From: Chaetoderma sp. LZ-2023a
Lineage: Eukaryota > Mollusca > Caudofoveata > Chaetodermatida > Chaetodermatidae
Assembly (NCBI GenBank): GCA_034401795.1
Contig: CM067372.1
Span: forward strand, 22,035,462-22,099,461
Direction: 5' to 3'
Length of the DNA stretch: 64,000 nucleotides
The notes beneath the pieces were generated by a model. It ran no database searches, was not told where the DNA came from, and was given only the letters and a program-made list of their open reading frames with translations. Of the stretch, positions 31,806-43,399 are shown piece after piece (within the stretch, counting starts at the first letter, position 1; each line of letters starts with the position of its first letter). Both the position numbers and the translations under genes were made by a program.

Positions 31806-34090
31806 AGATTTAAATTCCAAGCGGTGAATGGTTACATATCAGCTTGGGCGAAAGTGCTACGATTGTCGGATAATACATCCCCAAAGTCCCATGTTGCTTG
31901 GTGCGGCATTACGGGTATTGCATAATCAACACATGCGATCAGGAATTGTCTTATTATGTAAGCCAATAATAATGTCAGGAGTGCTGTTCCTACATCAAGA
32001 ATGGCAGCACTACGTCATTACCAATGCTGCGCAACATGTGGTATGGAGCATGAATCGTTGTAATTGCACAAAGTTTTAATTTGGTAGATAGTTTATTGTT
32101 ATGCAATGCTTTTATCGGGAAGCGTGTCAGGACCAGCTCTCTATTTTGTAGACAAGCGGGTGTCTGACTATGATTAGTATTGTTATTATATATAGTGAAC
32201 TTAATTGTACCCATTTGACCAAACGATTATTTCGTTTCTTTAAAGGGGAATTATTAGGTACATAAGCATAGTGGCGTTGCTGTATGTTACTCTAATTTCA
32301 ATATGACATTTTTATTGTTTCAATTTAAAATGAGCTGTGTGCAGTCAGTGTGCTGGGCGTTTATCAGCTGTATCTTTGGTATGATTTGTTAGTGTCAATA
32401 GACAGGCGCCACACATATCGGCAAAAACATAAATAACATATAAATAATGCATCATCACTTTAATGTGATCTATATTGAGACAAGAGGTTGTTGGAGTATA
32501 TGCCTTATGTAGTCAATTGAACTATACACAGCTGAGAACAACTCGTTCCTGCTCAGGTCGCATCGTAAAATTCAAGGACTGATTACTTGTAAGAGTCGCC
32601 GGACATATACACATTTATATACCAAACATAAACCAAAAGCCCCAAATCGAGAAGTTGTGTCAAGAGTCTTGTGCACAATGACAGAATATAGGTGCAAACA
32701 TGTTGGCCAGAAACAGAAGTATTTATGATTACCATTGATCAGATCGGAAAGCCAGATTGAAACACACCAGGTTCATAATCCGCACACCACAAAGCCTATC
32801 TATTAATCTTTTTGTCCATCAAATCCATCATCTAAAATAGGCACATTTTGATATGGCGATGGTCGCCATGCTTTTCACTCATAACTACGCCACGTGGGAA
32901 GGCGTATATGAACCTGCGAGACTATATTTTCCAAGTGTCAACATACTCCCTTTAGCGACTCCATAGGAGAGTTTCTTGTAAAAACGTGCCCATCCATGAC
33001 TGCCGCTGGGTAAATAGACCAATCAAGTTCTCATGACGAAACGTGTTTCAGTTCTTGATGTCGATCAGCAACACAGATTTGGGGATGCTTAAATCTATTT
33101 CGAGAAACAAAACACAATCCAAGCTGACCACTGGCGAAGTCCACTAATAAAGGCCGTGCAAACAACACCATTATCTCATTTGATCCGATCTTCAACTGGT
33201 AATTAGAACCCAGCAAAATCTCCTTATCACCATATTCAATCTCATCATCTTCCAGACATTCAATCCCCAGTGGTTGATGTAGAGCACGTGCTTTTTTGGA
33301 GGAATCTACTTATCTTGAACAAGCTTAAATGGTTCCTAATATATAATCGTATCTCGAAATTCTATGTCCAATGCCTCAGGGACGTAGATTTTTAGGAAAA
33401 GCTATTTCTGAGAGAAACATCGTTAACATTCTTTCCAGATGTATGCAATGTTCACGATGGCCAGTGTAAAATCAATCAACCTGGTAACTAGAAGAATCTA
33501 AGTAATCAATCCTACTTGAACGTCTCACATTCCTATTCAGCAGCCACACAAATTATATGTAGTACAATTAAAAAAATCATCACGTTTTGAAGAAATATAA
33601 CTGGCCTTTATTCACTAATCATATTTTAAAGCCTTATCACGAACACACCTTTTTTAGCTAGTGTCATTTATTAGGTTTCTCGAGTTCTGCATCGATGGGC
33701 CAAATAGTTTCAGAGCGGAAAACGCGTAGCAGTGTCACAATATAACCCGTGTCACGCTTTCAAAGTTCCAACTGATTCCCATCAGTTATTCGGTAGTAGT
33801 TTTTGTAAAAACCGTGATACAAGATGATAATCCAACAAGCTAACCAATCAGGTTCTCTTGAACAAACTTAGGCAGTTCTTGCCTAAATACCGTCACCTGA
33901 GTTTGAAATAAATGGGTCAAACCGTTTTGGAGAGAGATGATTAAATGTGTGTTTTTAAACATAGTGCGTCCAAAATTGATCAACCAGGTTCTTTTGACCA
34001 TGCCTGGATTTCTGTAACACAAGTATATTTCTCGACATATTTGTCTGAAATTGATCAGTTGGTTCTTGAGAAGAAGCCATTTACATGAAG
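31806..34090. other. No assigned gene; one unexplained open frame and a degenerate repeated phrase
   Basis: On the minus strand, 33309-33031 is open for 93 codons and reads protein-like (phrase IGSNEIMVLFARPLLVDFA), but no family is recognised. On the same strand a phrase encoding (E/Q)ENLIG or similar recurs near 33030 and 33850, and related AACCAGGTTCTTTTGA words lie near 33980 and 34050. This suggests a degenerate low-copy tandem or the decayed remains of one coding element. Nothing else is supported. Confidence 0.3.
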
Positions 34091-34094
34091 TGTT

Positions 34095-36110
34095 AATGGA
34101 CAGATGACAGACGTCATATAACAGGTGCAGACGGTAGAACGACTAGTGGCAGGTGATCGCCATGCGGTAACCTCAGTTGACCTTTCATCACAGGTGAGCT
34201 AAATATCAATATGATGTACCTAGAGCCGATACGCATTCAGTCATTACTGACACAGTCTAAGATCATGTAGATGCATAGCGATACAGAACAACATGTAATG
34301 TGGTTGTGCCGAGAGACGCAACAACCCGTAATGCTCACATGTGTGTGCAAATGTCCGTTATGAAAATAATACTCAAATCAGTTACATCAACCTTTTGATC
34401 ATCACTACATGTGCAAGAAAAATGTTTCAGATTCAACTACGCAAGTTGATAATTCATTCACTTAGTACATTATATATGATCCAGGCAAAAGATGAATGTG
34501 CGTATTCAACGCAAAGCTATGGCTGGCAGCTGTGGGACACATTATATAGAATATTACCACAAAGGAATATGTTTAAAGAACCATCATTTGATGATACCAG
34601 ATGCTGATTCATACGCCACTTAAAAATAATTGAGTGCACGTGTGAATAGCCACATTTCATTGTAGAGCAAGTCTACATATGCTTCCCTCGATGTCCAATG
34701 AGGTGATCTAAGGTGGACCATACGGTATATTAAGATACACCAAACAAAAGCCACCAGTCTGTGTTTCTGTTACTTCACATCTTAGAGCACGGTCACCTAG
34801 TTTAAGCTTATTATAACAGGATGACAAAATGCGTGCATGTTCCTGTTATAATTGTATCTGCATTGGTTAACATTTTCTAACAGAACTAGCCCTATCACTA
34901 GAGTGTATATTGTATCAGTGACTGTACATACTGGATTGTCAAATCCAGCAAGGTCTATGTGTTGTTGCTGACTGTGACAGCAACTGCGCCCTGCCAAATT
35001 AGTTTCAGGATATTCAACATAATGTTTCAAAAATATCAAAGTCATCAAACGCATACAGTTCGTATACGTGACAAACATGTCGGTGTTCATGCCGAAGCTA
35101 TATACGCCATTCATTATGCATTGTGATTGTGACGTAATGGATTATTATGACGTTATATACATGAGTGGCAGACTTTCAGCAATGCGTGGATCACAGGTTT
35201 TGTTTGAGTGTTTTCGTTGCTTATGTGACATCATTTCCATGTAAATACGTGTTTGATATATTAGGTAATACCGGAACTAAATATTCTGACGTCGCCCTTG
35301 ATTTCTAGACGTTGCCATCTGCATCACCATCATTAAATAGTCTGATCACACGCAAGTCATGGCTAGAATTGGCATCGCTTAGAAGGAGCGCCTACTCTAA
35401 CATAACTAGGTATGTATGCCTATCACAATACGGAGGAATAGTAAGTGTCTGGCATTCTTAGATAAATCATTAGTAAATTACATAAACACGATCTGCATTC
35501 AATAGTGCTAAGTGAAAGCCTGGACAAGTGAAATTGTAAACAGCGTACCTATATAATTACCTTGAATGTGGGATTGTGCAATTTCAGGAGTCAACGTATA
35601 TAAATTGATCCCACACGCGCACACCGTGGGCGGAGCTTAGGTAGAATCCCTCTATTGTACAGCTTATAGCCGACAACAGCACGTGACAGCATGTGCCAAT
35701 AAAAGGATTATTTTGACAATCCATGAATGTTTCTTTGTGAAATGTCTGCAGCACACCTCGTCAGCGTATTGCTGAGCTGATTATAGTGAGTCATGCTATC
35801 TTTAGTAAGCATCGTTTTCAAGATATGTCATACAAAGTATCATACATTATACTAACAATGACATCATATGGCTATATGCTAACAGCGTAAAATATATTCA
35901 TACTTACCTCACCTGCCACGAACGACAAAATAACCGTATCCCATGGAGACTAAGCGTCGCCAGTCTATCTGTCGTCGGTTGTATATTAAGGCAAATTCGG
36001 ACCATGTGTGTATATTGCGTGTGCAACGTAATATGCGTAATAACGCGCCTACCAATATCAGACTTTGGGGAAGCATTATCCGTCAATGGTATCTCTTCAG
36101 CTCACCTTGA
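34095..36110 (+). repeat. Family A, second copy with an inverted internal segment
   Basis: 34095-34957 follows 13028-13850 of the first copy in the same direction. 34958-35537 matches the reverse complement of the corresponding part (15000-15320 and the region preserved at 44440-44690). 35538-35860 follows 15600-15950 again in direct orientation. About 1.1 kb equivalent to 13850-15000 is missing. The half foldback element at 34958-35022 lies exactly at the left edge of the inverted segment. Confidence 0.8.
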
Positions 36111-36559
36111 TATTTAAAGTGTCGCCGCTTGGATTCCCAGTGTCTCAATTTCAAATTAGCTAGGTACTGAATCAGATGAATATTGGGCATGCATTTGAAA
36201 GGAACCCATGGTGGCCCATTCCACGGATCCCTGTCAAAGTAGTCTCAAGGTATTCAACAGAAGCATTAAACTGTGTTAACTGAGGACAGGTTGATATTTA
36301 CTGACAACAATTTATTTATAATCATTTATATCGTCAAGCGTTATATGAAGTAAACTATTCAGTATCTTTGGCAGTATATCGCATGATAACGAACCGATGG
36401 GAAAGGCTGGGCGAACAATCTAGAGTTTACCCTCGAGTAGACGCGGGGAGGTACACTACGTGTACACATTACATTGATTTTAATTCAAACACTTGCCTCA
36501 GTCGACATAACATGCTTCGTAAATGCGTGGCTAGACGAGAGTACATAGACTAACCGTTC

Positions 36560-37800
36560 ACACCCTCCTCAAGTAACCCGAGCAGCTACTCTAATGAGGG
36601 ACTAAAGTCACTCATAAAGACGCATCACGTGATCGGTATAACAGGATTGATTCAAAACATTTGGGTTTGATCACGGGCTGTCGTTATCAACTAGCATGTT
36701 ATTTTTTCAAATATAACAGTATCATCTTGGAACTCATTGCCGGTCAGAGTTACTGGGTCATTAACTTTTGACATGTTCAAACACAAATTGGACATACATT
36801 TCAGAGACATGCCATTCTCATTTGACTAAGACATAGCCATGTTCATTATCCCACAGTAGGTCAATGGCCTACATACACAACTAAGTAAGAAACAAAAATA
36901 AAACAGAGTCCATTTTGAATGGGAACAAGCCAATAGTTTAGGACCTGTATATATGACGACGATGGCGAAGACGACGACGACGACGACGCATCGGCAGCAG
37001 CGGCGATGGCGGCGATAACGGCGACGACGACGCTGATGCATATAGTTACAAACCATCCCCTATATAGTGAATGCCCTTTCCTCGCCTATCGATGGCAAAT
37101 TGATTTATGTCTTGGTAAATAGAGAATGTCATTCGAAACTCAATAATCGCTACGGAATTCTTGGAACACATTAGATGGAATTAGAGCCTCGAGCATGGAA
37201 CACTATCCAGGTGGAGAGAACTTACTGGGTCTCGATAACAGTGTTCTATTTTCTGCAAAAGTCTGTAATCCTCTGTTATGTGGTCGAGTAATGTGTTTTT
37301 TCGATGGTCACGGAATATCAAGGCTGTTGGTTGACTTCTGCAGCTGATACGGTGTCATAACAATAATTTATCTCTCCGAAGCATGTTCACATTCCACGCG
37401 ATCATTCGTATGAAATAGAGGAACCCATATCTAGATATGCCACACCCATTTCTAGCCATGCCACATCCATTTCCAGACATGTCACATCAATTTCGTGACA
37501 TGTCATCACCATTTCCAGACATGACACATCCATTTCCAGACATGACACATCCATTTCCAGACATGACACATCCATTTCCAGACATGACACATCCATTTCC
37601 AGACACGACACATCCATTTCCGGACAAGTTACAACCGTTTCCGGACAAGTCACAGCCATTTCCAGAGATGTCAGACTAATTTCCAGACATGCCAACCCCA
37701 TTTCCAGAGATGCCATATACATTCTAAATATGCCCGACATATTTCTAGCCAAACTCCAACCATTTTGTGCGCACATTCTAATGGAGTTAAAAATATGAAA
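36560..37800 (-). repeat. Dispersed repeat F3, reversed copy
   Basis: This reads as the reverse complement of 47130-48620. CATGCCATTCTCATTTGACT at 36808 corresponds to AGTCAAATGGGAATGGCATG at 48345. The GAC/GGC trinucleotide tract at 36955-37035 corresponds to the CGT tract at 48220. The 21-bp array (37430-37735) corresponds to 47200-47735. The ends and the order of parts are the same. Confidence 0.8.
37430..37735 (-). repeat. 21-bp minisatellite of repeat F3
   Basis: About 14 units based on CCATTTCCAGACATGACACA recur every 21 bases (sometimes 20-22). The central five are nearly identical, and the outer ones are diverged. Because 21 is a multiple of three, heptapeptide frames appear on both strands (MTHPFPD on plus, CLEMDVS on minus). 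Similar arrays occur in the other F3 copies, so the array is a fixed part of that repeat family. Confidence 0.9.
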
Positions 37801-37847
37801 CATGATATGGCTAAAATCTAAATTTCAAGGTTTCAACTATGGATGAA

Positions 37848-37945
37848 CACTGTTCAATACTTCAGAACTATTTTCACTTAGAGCGACTGATGCCTATGGC
37901 AGCAATAGCTCCTAGTAATGTTAGTTTTAAAATATTCAACGTTAT
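37848..37945. repeat. Foldback element at the edge of reversed F2
   Basis: The left arm is decayed (CTGTTCAATACTTCAGAAC). The right arm is GTTAGTTTTAAAATATTCAA, and the centre is GATGCCTATGGCAGCAATAG. It corresponds to the copy at 25800 at the matching end of the forward F2 copy. Confidence 0.65.
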
Positions 37946-39581
37946 ACGTAATTCATTGTGAATTCACCAAAGAAATGCAGCTCGAAAACACCACACATGC
38001 AATTCACACATTTCGTTTGCGGACTATTGCAACTTTCGTGATGTACTTACTCTTGTGACCGTAAAGCTGGCTATCACGAGACGCATTTGATAAAGACATC
38101 AAATACTTGATTGACAGATCAGGTCACACATATTTCCCCAAACCATTGCAATGTTCAGTTCAATCAAAATGACTGTGTACATGTAAAATGCTGCATTCCG
38201 GAAACTCTAACTCATTATTATTCTGTTGATAAAGCACCATCGCCTGCGCATCTGGATTGGATAATGGCTGCCTATTGATCCACGTACCTTAACATTCCGC
38301 TTGTCATATCGCATCTCCACATCATTGTGCGATATAATATGGCGTGATATGATAGTAATGGATGAGAAACTATCATTAAGTTACGAACCCATTAACTGAT
38401 GAATATCTAGCTTATACGCGCGGTTATATACATGCTAAAATATGCCTCAATTTAGCATGCCACTTAGTATTCGATTATGTGTGGTATGTTGCGAAAGTGT
38501 ATCTTTCAAAACTAAATACTGGTTGCTTTATAAACTGCGATCTGGTTCCTGATTTCAGCGTTTGTATTTATGACAATCCATTCCATGTTTGCACATTTAG
38601 TAAGACCGCGATCATTTATGGAAATAACGTGGATTTGGGATCTATTCTGATTAACCACTCTTAGTTCTGGATGACTATTTGGCGTGTAGTAATGAACATT
38701 TACCAGTTACTACGCACGTCAATAGATAGATTAACGCATACAATGGAGCATTTAAAACATAACTAGATATGCGTCACCTGCTACAATTGTAATGGAAGCA
38801 TATGCTCATGCACACGCGGTAAATCTGTATGCACGTTTAGATGGATAGCATATGCGGCTGAACAGGAATAGACACAGTGAAGTTAATGCTTTCGCGCGTT
38901 TGTCCAGTGATTAACGTTGGACATTGTATGAGTACCATCCAATCAACCATTGGAATCTCTACCCAGGGATATTAGAGGCATTAAGTCGTGCTGCGTTGTG
39001 TCAGGAATTTTGTGACGAAGGCGTTACGAATTCTGAGATACCCCTTGTTATATTGCCACATTTTAATAGCATTAGTGGTGCATTGATTGTCCTATTCCAA
39101 TCATTATACGTGCTATCTCTAGAGACGTATTGACACCACAAAGCAAACGATTTGAATCGTCCAAATACATCAGTAAAATAAGATTTTCACGTCACGAAAG
39201 AGATATCATGCCTTGGCCGAATACGCTCGCAACTAATCACACAATTCGATTATAAATGCAATCAATGCAGCCTAAAATGGGAAGGGAGAGAGAGAGAGCG
39301 AGCGAGAGTGAATTGGGGTGTAATATATAGAGAGAATAAGAGAGATGGGGGAGGACCGAGAGAGAGAGAGAGAGAGGGAGGGAGAGAGGGAGAGAGAGAG
39401 GGAGAGAGAGATAGATAGAGAGAGAGAGAGAGAGAGGGAGAGAGGGGAGGAGGGGAGAGAGAGAGAGAGTGAGAGCGAGAGAGAGAGAGAGTGAGAGCGA
39501 GAGCGAGAGAGAGAGAGCGAGAGAGAGAGGGAGCGATGGGGTGGGGCGGGAGGGAGGAAGGGAGAGAGAGAGAGAGTGAGA

Positions 39582-39635
<54 letters not shown>

Positions 39636-40340
39636 TAGAGAGAGAGAGCGCTGCTGCTGCTGCTGTGGAAGCGTAATTCGTGTGTACAATTGTCGCAAAT
39701 GGTTGTGCAACAGTAAAATGCGTATGGTGTCATTAGGAGAACATGAATGAAAGTGTGCAAACTCAAGCAATATAATCCATTATATATTTGCAGAACGTGT
39801 CTATCCGTCATGTTTATAGTTTCAGAATCCGTATAAGATTTCCAGGAAGTTTATTCAATATGTTGAGAGCGAAATGAAAGCTGGCGTGGCTACCCATTAT
39901 CGTTGCCATTACGATGACATAGTTTCCATATCTGCCAATCTATTAATTGCATTATTTATGTGTTTCTAGTTTGCAACTAATAAGCGTGTTTGCCATGAAT
40001 ATGACACCACTCATGGACATCTTGGGCATGGACGGATGGTGATGTGATCCTCGAAATGTTCGTTTAAATAACAAAACATTGCAGGTTACGTAATATACCA
40101 TGATGGTCCAATGCCAATTGAGTCACGGATATGGTAACTAGAGTCATACATTGTGCATTCGTATATGATCAAAATCATTCAATGCTTTATGGTATTATCA
40201 TAGTATTAATAGTAGGTGGCCTGAGTAAATTGCTGCTAAAAGTGGAGCTTATCCTTTAACTGAATTTGATGTAATAAACCGCACACGAGAATGAGTCTTA
40301 CAAGTTGAGGATTTACTAAATATTTGCATCAAAGTATGGA
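37946..40340 (-). repeat. Dispersed repeat F2, reversed copy
   Basis: Read as reverse complement, it follows 22140-25800 in order: CACACGAGAATGAGTCTTAC near 40284, the mapped block near 39900-40080, GTGTCATTAGGAGAACATGA near 39728, the GA tract at 39280-39655 and the block near 38290-38410. It ends where the piggyBac relic begins. No conserved coding frame is seen. Confidence 0.7.
39280..39655 (-). repeat. Purine (GA)n tract with TG run inside reversed F2
   Basis: About 375 bases are nearly all A and G on the plus strand, broken by a (GT)n run at about 39582-39603 and ending in GCTGCTGCTGCTGCT at 39651. It is the counterpart of the CT tract at 23930. Open frames rich in Ser/Leu or Arg/Glu across it are compositional. 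Confidence 0.9.
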
Positions 40341-40344
40341 TGCT

Positions 40345-41205
40345 TGCATCCTCCTTCACGGGATATGTCTGCAACTTCGATGTTTATTCTGATAAGGGAG
40401 ATGCAACTGGAAGGATTGGTAAATGAGTAGGACATGATGTTGTCACAAGTTCAGTTTCTCATCTATTTGGAAAGTATCATCATTATATTTTGACAGCCTC
40501 TTTACGAGAGTCAACTTACGTGTACGTTTGTTGGAGAATAACACCTATGCATGTAGGACAATAATGACAAACAGAGTACACTTATCCACAAGATTTGGAA
40601 AATCAGAAACTTAAGAAAACCGAAATCAAAGCTGTTCAGTGCGAGCAAACACCAAACCTATTGTGTTCTCTTTGGTGCGACAAACACCCTATACATTGCT
40701 TGTCAACAACTGTAATGAAAGAAGTAGTTGAAGTGAGAAGACGAAGCAGTCCAAATAATGAAATGATACCATGTCCACGTTCCATTGCTAGCTACAACCG
40801 ATACATAGGCGGCGTTGATATGGCAGACCAAAAGTGCAAATAGTATCGTTTATGTTGCAAATCCATGAAGTGGTTGTTTTATGTGTGTTGGTACTTACTG
40901 GATACTGCAATGCACAGTGCTTTTGTTTTATAACCTTGTCTAATATGCCACTGACGAAATCACCAATGACATGCTTACAGTTTCGCATGATCCCTGCCGA
41001 ACATTTGGCTAAAGGGTACAGTGAGAGGAGGAAGACTGGCAGACCTTCTACTTCTGAAATTGCTCGCTCCACATATTAATGCTAATACTGTTGTGGAACA
41101 TAAAAACTGAAAATAGATGGTCGCAAGAAAACATGTGTTTGGTGTCGTGAAAATGGGAAAACAACACGTTCTGGATACATATATCAACCACTTAGGTTGT
41201 CCCAG
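40345..41205 (+). pseudogene. piggyBac-family transposase relic
   Basis: Collinear fragments in several frames match the DDD transposase of piggyBac elements: a TGYVCNFDVYSDKG block at about 40362-40405, a YFDSLF block near 40485, a LLENNTYACRTIMTNR block near 40530-40575, then the conserved SYNRYIGGVDMADQ block at about 40788-40832 (which carries a catalytic Asp of the family), a GRPST tail near 41038, and a Cys-rich C-terminal end (CVWC) near 41130-41145, which in the family binds zinc. Two or more frameshifts and stops (TAG near 40843) break it. The N-terminal half is missing, and no terminal repeats were identified. Confidence 0.85.
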
Positions 41206-41261
41206 TAAAGACGTGACGGATGTAGCCAAAGTGATATGATGTTAAGCGCTTAATATTTAGC

Positions 41262-42135
41262 AGGAGAAAATAATATTCTAGCAGACATGTTATCCAGAAA
41301 CCAGTCTACGTTCGAATGGAAACTTCACCGAAAGATGTTTCACTACCTAGATGCGATTTGTGGAACACACGTAATATAGAGATTCGCTTCAATGACCAAA
41401 TAATAGATCCCAACATACAACAGTTACAGGTGGGATCCATTGCCAGCAGGAGAAGATGCTCTTGCGCACCCCGTCATCCACGAAAGATGGTAACTTTAGA
41501 AAACGAGTAGGCGGGTTAATAAAATCAGGGAGAGTTAAGTCTACCAAACAAACAAAATATATGTCCATTGAACCTTTTCAAAAGTTATTTAAGACAATGG
41601 GTTCTAATACAAGTATGACTATGAACGATTTAAGGCTAAAGGTGATTACTCTGTTGTATTTGTAGTTTATGATGCGACTGTCTGATTTAGCCCCTAAAGG
41701 AGTGTATTATGATTTAAAAAACAGGTACATTCAGGAGGATCGTGTTTTCTGTTGAGAATGTACATTTTCATGATGACGTATCATCGACTATACCTTTCTT
41801 GGCATTACGAATGATACTGATAGATCAAGTTTTGAGGTGTGCCTTCCCAAGTGGTCAGATCGTGGGATGGACCCGGCCTTGTGCTTAAATACTTACATCG
41901 AAAGGCCAAAGAGCGTTCGTCCACGTGACTCACCACATCCAGTATTGGTAACTTTATATGCTCTGTATAAGGCAGTTTCAGTGTCTACTGTCGCTACCAT
42001 ACTAAACAAGGTTATTAAGAGGGCTGGTCTTAGTCCGACTCTACACTCTGCCAAGTGATTTCGTCTGACTGGAGCCACCGTGGCAATACGAGAAGGTTGT
42101 GATCCTCATACGGCTATGCAGTAATTATTACGTGT
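41262..42135 (+). pseudogene. DIRS/Ngaro-type retrotransposon relic: RNase H end and tyrosine recombinase
   Basis: The first 180 bases read as the end of a DIRS-type RT/RNase H polyprotein: ILADMLSRN at about 41268-41295, WKLH, then PTYNSYRWDP near 41410-41440, with in-frame TAG/TAA stops. From about 41560 a tyrosine recombinase follows: LRLKVITLLYL and RLSDLAPKGV near 41630-41700, FLGITNDTDR near 41800, VSTVATILNKVIKRAG near 41985-42030, and RLTGATVAIREGCDPHTAMQ near 42062-42120, which is the catalytic-box region. Such elements integrate with a tyrosine recombinase instead of a DDE integrase. At least three stops or shifts break it. Its 5' part is missing, and it directly follows the piggyBac relic. 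Confidence 0.82.
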
Positions 42136-42239
42136 ATCCGTCGGCCCCGAAAGACTATGCTCATAAGTTAATGAACAGTAAGGAACAGTAATTGTGGCTA
42201 CCTATTTATCAGTAGTCTGTTGAACAGTTACTTTCTAAA

Positions 42240-42565
42240 TTAGGCAAATTAACATTATGTACTTGCAATTGTGGGAGGTGTAACAATGTTGAGATAAGAC
42301 AATTTTAACAATGAGTAGTGACGTAAGCTTTGATATAAACTGTAGTCGCACGAATCAAAAATGTATTAATCATGTGGCATTTTAGTCACATGACCTCGGC
42401 TTTGACTTGTGCACACATTTTCATTTCAGCTTAACATAGAGTAATTATGATAGTAATTGTAGCACCATATACTTGCAATTGTTGGAGGTGTAACAATGTT
42501 GAGATAAAGCAAATTAACATTACACAGTTTTAACAATGCGTAGCGACGTAAGTTTTGATACAACT
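42240..42565 (+). repeat. Direct repeat pair after the tyrosine recombinase (split-repeat-like)
   Basis: About 85-100 bases at 42243-42335 recur at 42466-42560 (both contain GGAGGTGTAACAATGTTGAG and ACAATG(A/C)GTAG(T/C)GACGTAAG). The second copy has an extra short AAATTAACATTACACA insert. Ngaro- and DIRS-type elements carry split direct or inverted repeats next to the recombinase gene, so these may be the right-hand repeats of that element. Confidence 0.6.
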
Positions 42566-42569
42566 GAAT

Positions 42570-43150
42570 CATTAGCATGGCTGAAAATGGGTGTGGCATG
42601 TCTAGAAATGGGTGTGGCATGTCTAGAAATTGGTGTGGCATGTCTAGAAATGGGTGTGGCATGTTTAGAAACGGGTCCCTCTATTTTATACGAATGATGA
42701 CCACGCTTCCGGAGAAAAAAATTATTGTTATGACAACGTATATGTTATGGAAGTCGGACATCAACCTTGAAATCTCGTGACCCTCGGAAACACATTACTC
42801 GATGGCATAGACAGACAATTATCAACTTTTGCAGAAAATAGAACACTGTTATCGACATCTAGCCAATTAGTTATCTCCACCTCGACATTGCTCCATGCTC
42901 TCGGTTCGTCTGATGTGTTCTAAGAATTCCAGAACGATTAGTGAGTTTAGAATCCTATTCTCTATTTACCGAGACATGAATCAGTGTGCCAGCTATAGGC
43001 GAGAACAATCACTATAGGAGCTGGTTTTGTAATTATATGCATCAGCGTCGTCGTCACCGCCGTCGTCGCCGCCGTCACCACCGCTGCCGCTGCATCGTCG
43101 TCGTCGTGGTGCTAGACTATTGGCTTGTTATCGATCCATTCAAAATAGAT
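42570..43150 (+). repeat. Dispersed repeat F3, short forward copy
   Basis: It starts with four to five units of the 21-bp minisatellite (GAAATGGGTGTGGCATGTCT, 42576-42680), then CTCTATTTTATACGAATGATG, the block with CTCGGAAACACATTACTCGA at 42783, TTCTCTATTTACCGAGACATG near 42957 and a CGTCGTCGCCGCCGTC tract at 43045-43110. The order is identical to 47200-48300. Confidence 0.8.
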
Positions 43151-43399
43151 TCTTCCTTGTTTTTTACTCAGAAGATGATGTTAAATTAAAATACTTCTCG
43201 ACAAATACGGCTAAACCCAGCATTTTAGTGGATTTAACAAATGTCCATGTGCAGCCCAAATGATACTATTTTGGAAAATGTACCACTGGCGTGAGCGATT
43301 CGTTAACCTAGTCAGTCATTTATGTTGTAAGTTTAAAAAATATTGTTTTTTTCGGCCTGCAAACCGACACTCAAAAATCAAATTTTAAAATTTCTTGAC
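43151..43399. other. Spacer between F3 and family A
   Basis: No gene is seen. A+T-rich sequence. Confidence 0.3.
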
